From: Terana coerulea
Lineage: Eukaryota; Basidiomycota; Agaricomycetes; Polyporales; Phanerochaetaceae
Assembly (NCBI GenBank): GCA_024811115.1
Contig: JAKOGH010000279.1
Span: 1-19,321, forward strand
DNA length: 19,321 nt
Direction of reading: 5' to 3'
Made by a program: the position numbers and the translations under genes. The notes beneath the pieces were generated by a model. The model had not been told where the DNA came from. It ran no database searches and saw nothing but the letters and a program-made list of their open reading frames with translations. Shown one piece after another: positions 18,053-19,321 of this stretch. Each line of letters begins with the position of its first letter. Position 1 is the stretch's first letter.

Positions 18053-19053
18053 ATGGCTGACCAGGCAGAAGTAACATTTGCGAAAGCTTTCGCGAATAAC
18101 CTCTCGCAACAGCCCGTCAATTACCCAGACGACTTTCAGCCACCACTGGAGGATTACCTGAAGAGGGTACCAATACTACCGGTATGTATTGTACTCTGAC
18201 TTCCGTATGAAATCGCTCAAACTTAGCACAGGTAGACCTTCCTTCTCCTCCAGAGGTAAAACGAGGAGATGATCGCCCAGCTGGTATATTGCAAAACTTG
18301 CATTGAGTCCCACGTATTAACCTAGTTCGCAGGTGCAATCAACATTACCATCAAATCGACGAAACCTGCGCAAACATACTCTCTGTCCGTTCAGTTCACC
18401 GACACCATCTCGACTATCAAATCCCAACTCGCCGCCGAGCCAGGCGCACCGCCAGCAGATGTCCAAAGGCTGCTGCTGAAGGGCAAGGCGCTCGCTGATG
18501 CAAAGCTGCTTAAAGAGTACGAGGTCAAGGATGGCGACACGGTCAATCTCATGGTCAAGCCTGGGTTCACATGGGACCCTAGCGTCACGGAGTCGCCCAC
18601 GTCTGACGCGAAACCGGAGAGCCCGCCAACCATCACGCTTGTCCCCGAATCCAAGGGCAGGCAAGGTCACGCGCGCATCCCAAGTGTCGTCTTATCCCCT
18701 TCGCCATCCCTCACACCTCAGCCTGATGAGAAGCTTGTCGATATACCCCTCGTCCTGGATACGTCCAACCTACCTCCGCCTTCCGTCTCGGTACCACCCA
18801 ATACCCCATATCACACCGTCATCTCTCAGCCCGAGTTCTGGGAGCGACTCCAGTCGTTCTTGAGGTGCGTGACTTGTGTGTTTGGCTTCTTATCAGCGAC
18901 ACTAATTGTACCTATAGCGCGGAATTTCCAAACCCCGGTGATGCTGCTCAGGCATGGGAAGACTTCTTCTGTGCGAGTAAAGGCACATTGTCTGTCAGTG
19001 AAATTGCCAAGATCCGAGACAGCATTGGTGCCGCTGGTATGGGCGGTAGCTAA
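18053..19053 (+). CDS. GET5: GET5/UBL4-type ubiquitin-like protein, tail-anchored protein insertion
   Basis: Exons are 18053-18181, 18232-18255, 18326-18864 and 18918-19053 (275 aa). Three parts fit Get5 (Mdy2). The N-terminal arm ADQAEVTFAKAFANNLSQQ to LKRVPILP (residues 1-43) resembles the Get4-binding helix pair. A ubiquitin-like domain at about 56-131 runs from INITIKSTKPAQTYSLSVQF through RLLLKGKALADAKLL to DGDTVNLMVKPG. After a Pro/Ser-rich linker, the C-terminal segment EFWERLQSFL to LSVSEIAKIRDSIGAAG matches the Get5 dimerisation region. The chain does not end in the GG needed for conjugation, as expected. Get5 works with Get4 and Sgt2 in the cytosol to hand tail-anchored proteins to Get3. 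Exon 2 is a 24-nt micro-exon; skipping it keeps the frame. The exon 3 acceptor is the TAG at 18325, since the CAG at 18332 breaks the frame. Confidence 0.85.
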
Positions 19054-19321
19054 ACTTGTAGTGATGGTACGCCTCATCGCCTAACGTCATCGTGTGTATA
19101 TCCTTTGCTGACGCTGTGACAGATGGAATCATTTGTTTAAGGCCTCTACTCCCAGACATACGGACATAGGATAAAGGATCATAATTACAACTCAAGTCTA
19201 CCTTGCCAGGATCGTTGTTTCATCGGTTGTTCCAGAAGATCACAGTCATGATTGACCACTTTGGAGGAGATAACTGTATACGAATCGTACAGTTCAATGC
19301 ATTCAGTTGGCGACGACATGG
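19054..19321. other. 3' region of the GET5-like gene
   Basis: No gene is visible before the window ends. The first part should be 3' untranslated sequence. Confidence 0.4.

Noticed and set aside
1..19321. CRISPR arrays, bacterial operons, rRNA or tRNA genes
   Set aside because: Nothing of the kind is visible; spliced genes and fungal families show this is eukaryotic DNA.

Overview
The window looks like a chromosomal segment of an agaricomycete (mushroom-forming basidiomycete, possibly a polypore). The clues are genes cut by introns of about 50-70 bases with fungal splice signals, GC-rich exons, several F-box/leucine-rich paralogues that start with an MHPC motif, and a RecQ-helicase fragment of the kind scattered through these genomes. 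The species call is inference.

Layout. (1) 1-2186: two F-box gene relics on the minus strand. The first runs off the window edge. The second is nearly full length but has two mutually compensating frameshifts. (2) 3014-4236: an intact aldo-keto reductase gene on the plus strand, five exons; two of its four introns need GC-AG splicing with the same donor. (3) 4746-9743: a repeat island. An F-box relic abuts a degraded tandem array of an unrecognised multi-exon gene read on the minus strand (three copies, two of them half-copies). Two nested transposon-like insertions lie between copies 2 and 3. The outer one has 27-bp inverted ends and a direct repeat of up to 13 bp. The inner one is 927 bp with about 200-bp inverted ends, an exact 9-bp target duplication and a truncated RecQ helicase. 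(4) 9744-11593: mostly empty, with one small spliced candidate on the minus strand. (5) 11594-13011: a fourth F-box-family relic on the plus strand, lacking its F-box. (6) 13981-19053: a conserved-looking block with a large RRM-like protein carrying SUMO-interaction-like motifs at both ends, a small five-exon gene for the complex I subunit NDUFS5, and, divergently from it, a GET5/UBL4-type ubiquitin-like protein of the tail-anchored protein insertion pathway.

The genes do not form one pathway. The picture is a fast-changing F-box and transposon island set between housekeeping genes. The points most worth checking are the nested transposons with a visible empty site, the unknown tandem gene array, the possible 24-base intron in the RRM gene and the paired GC-AG introns in the reductase.
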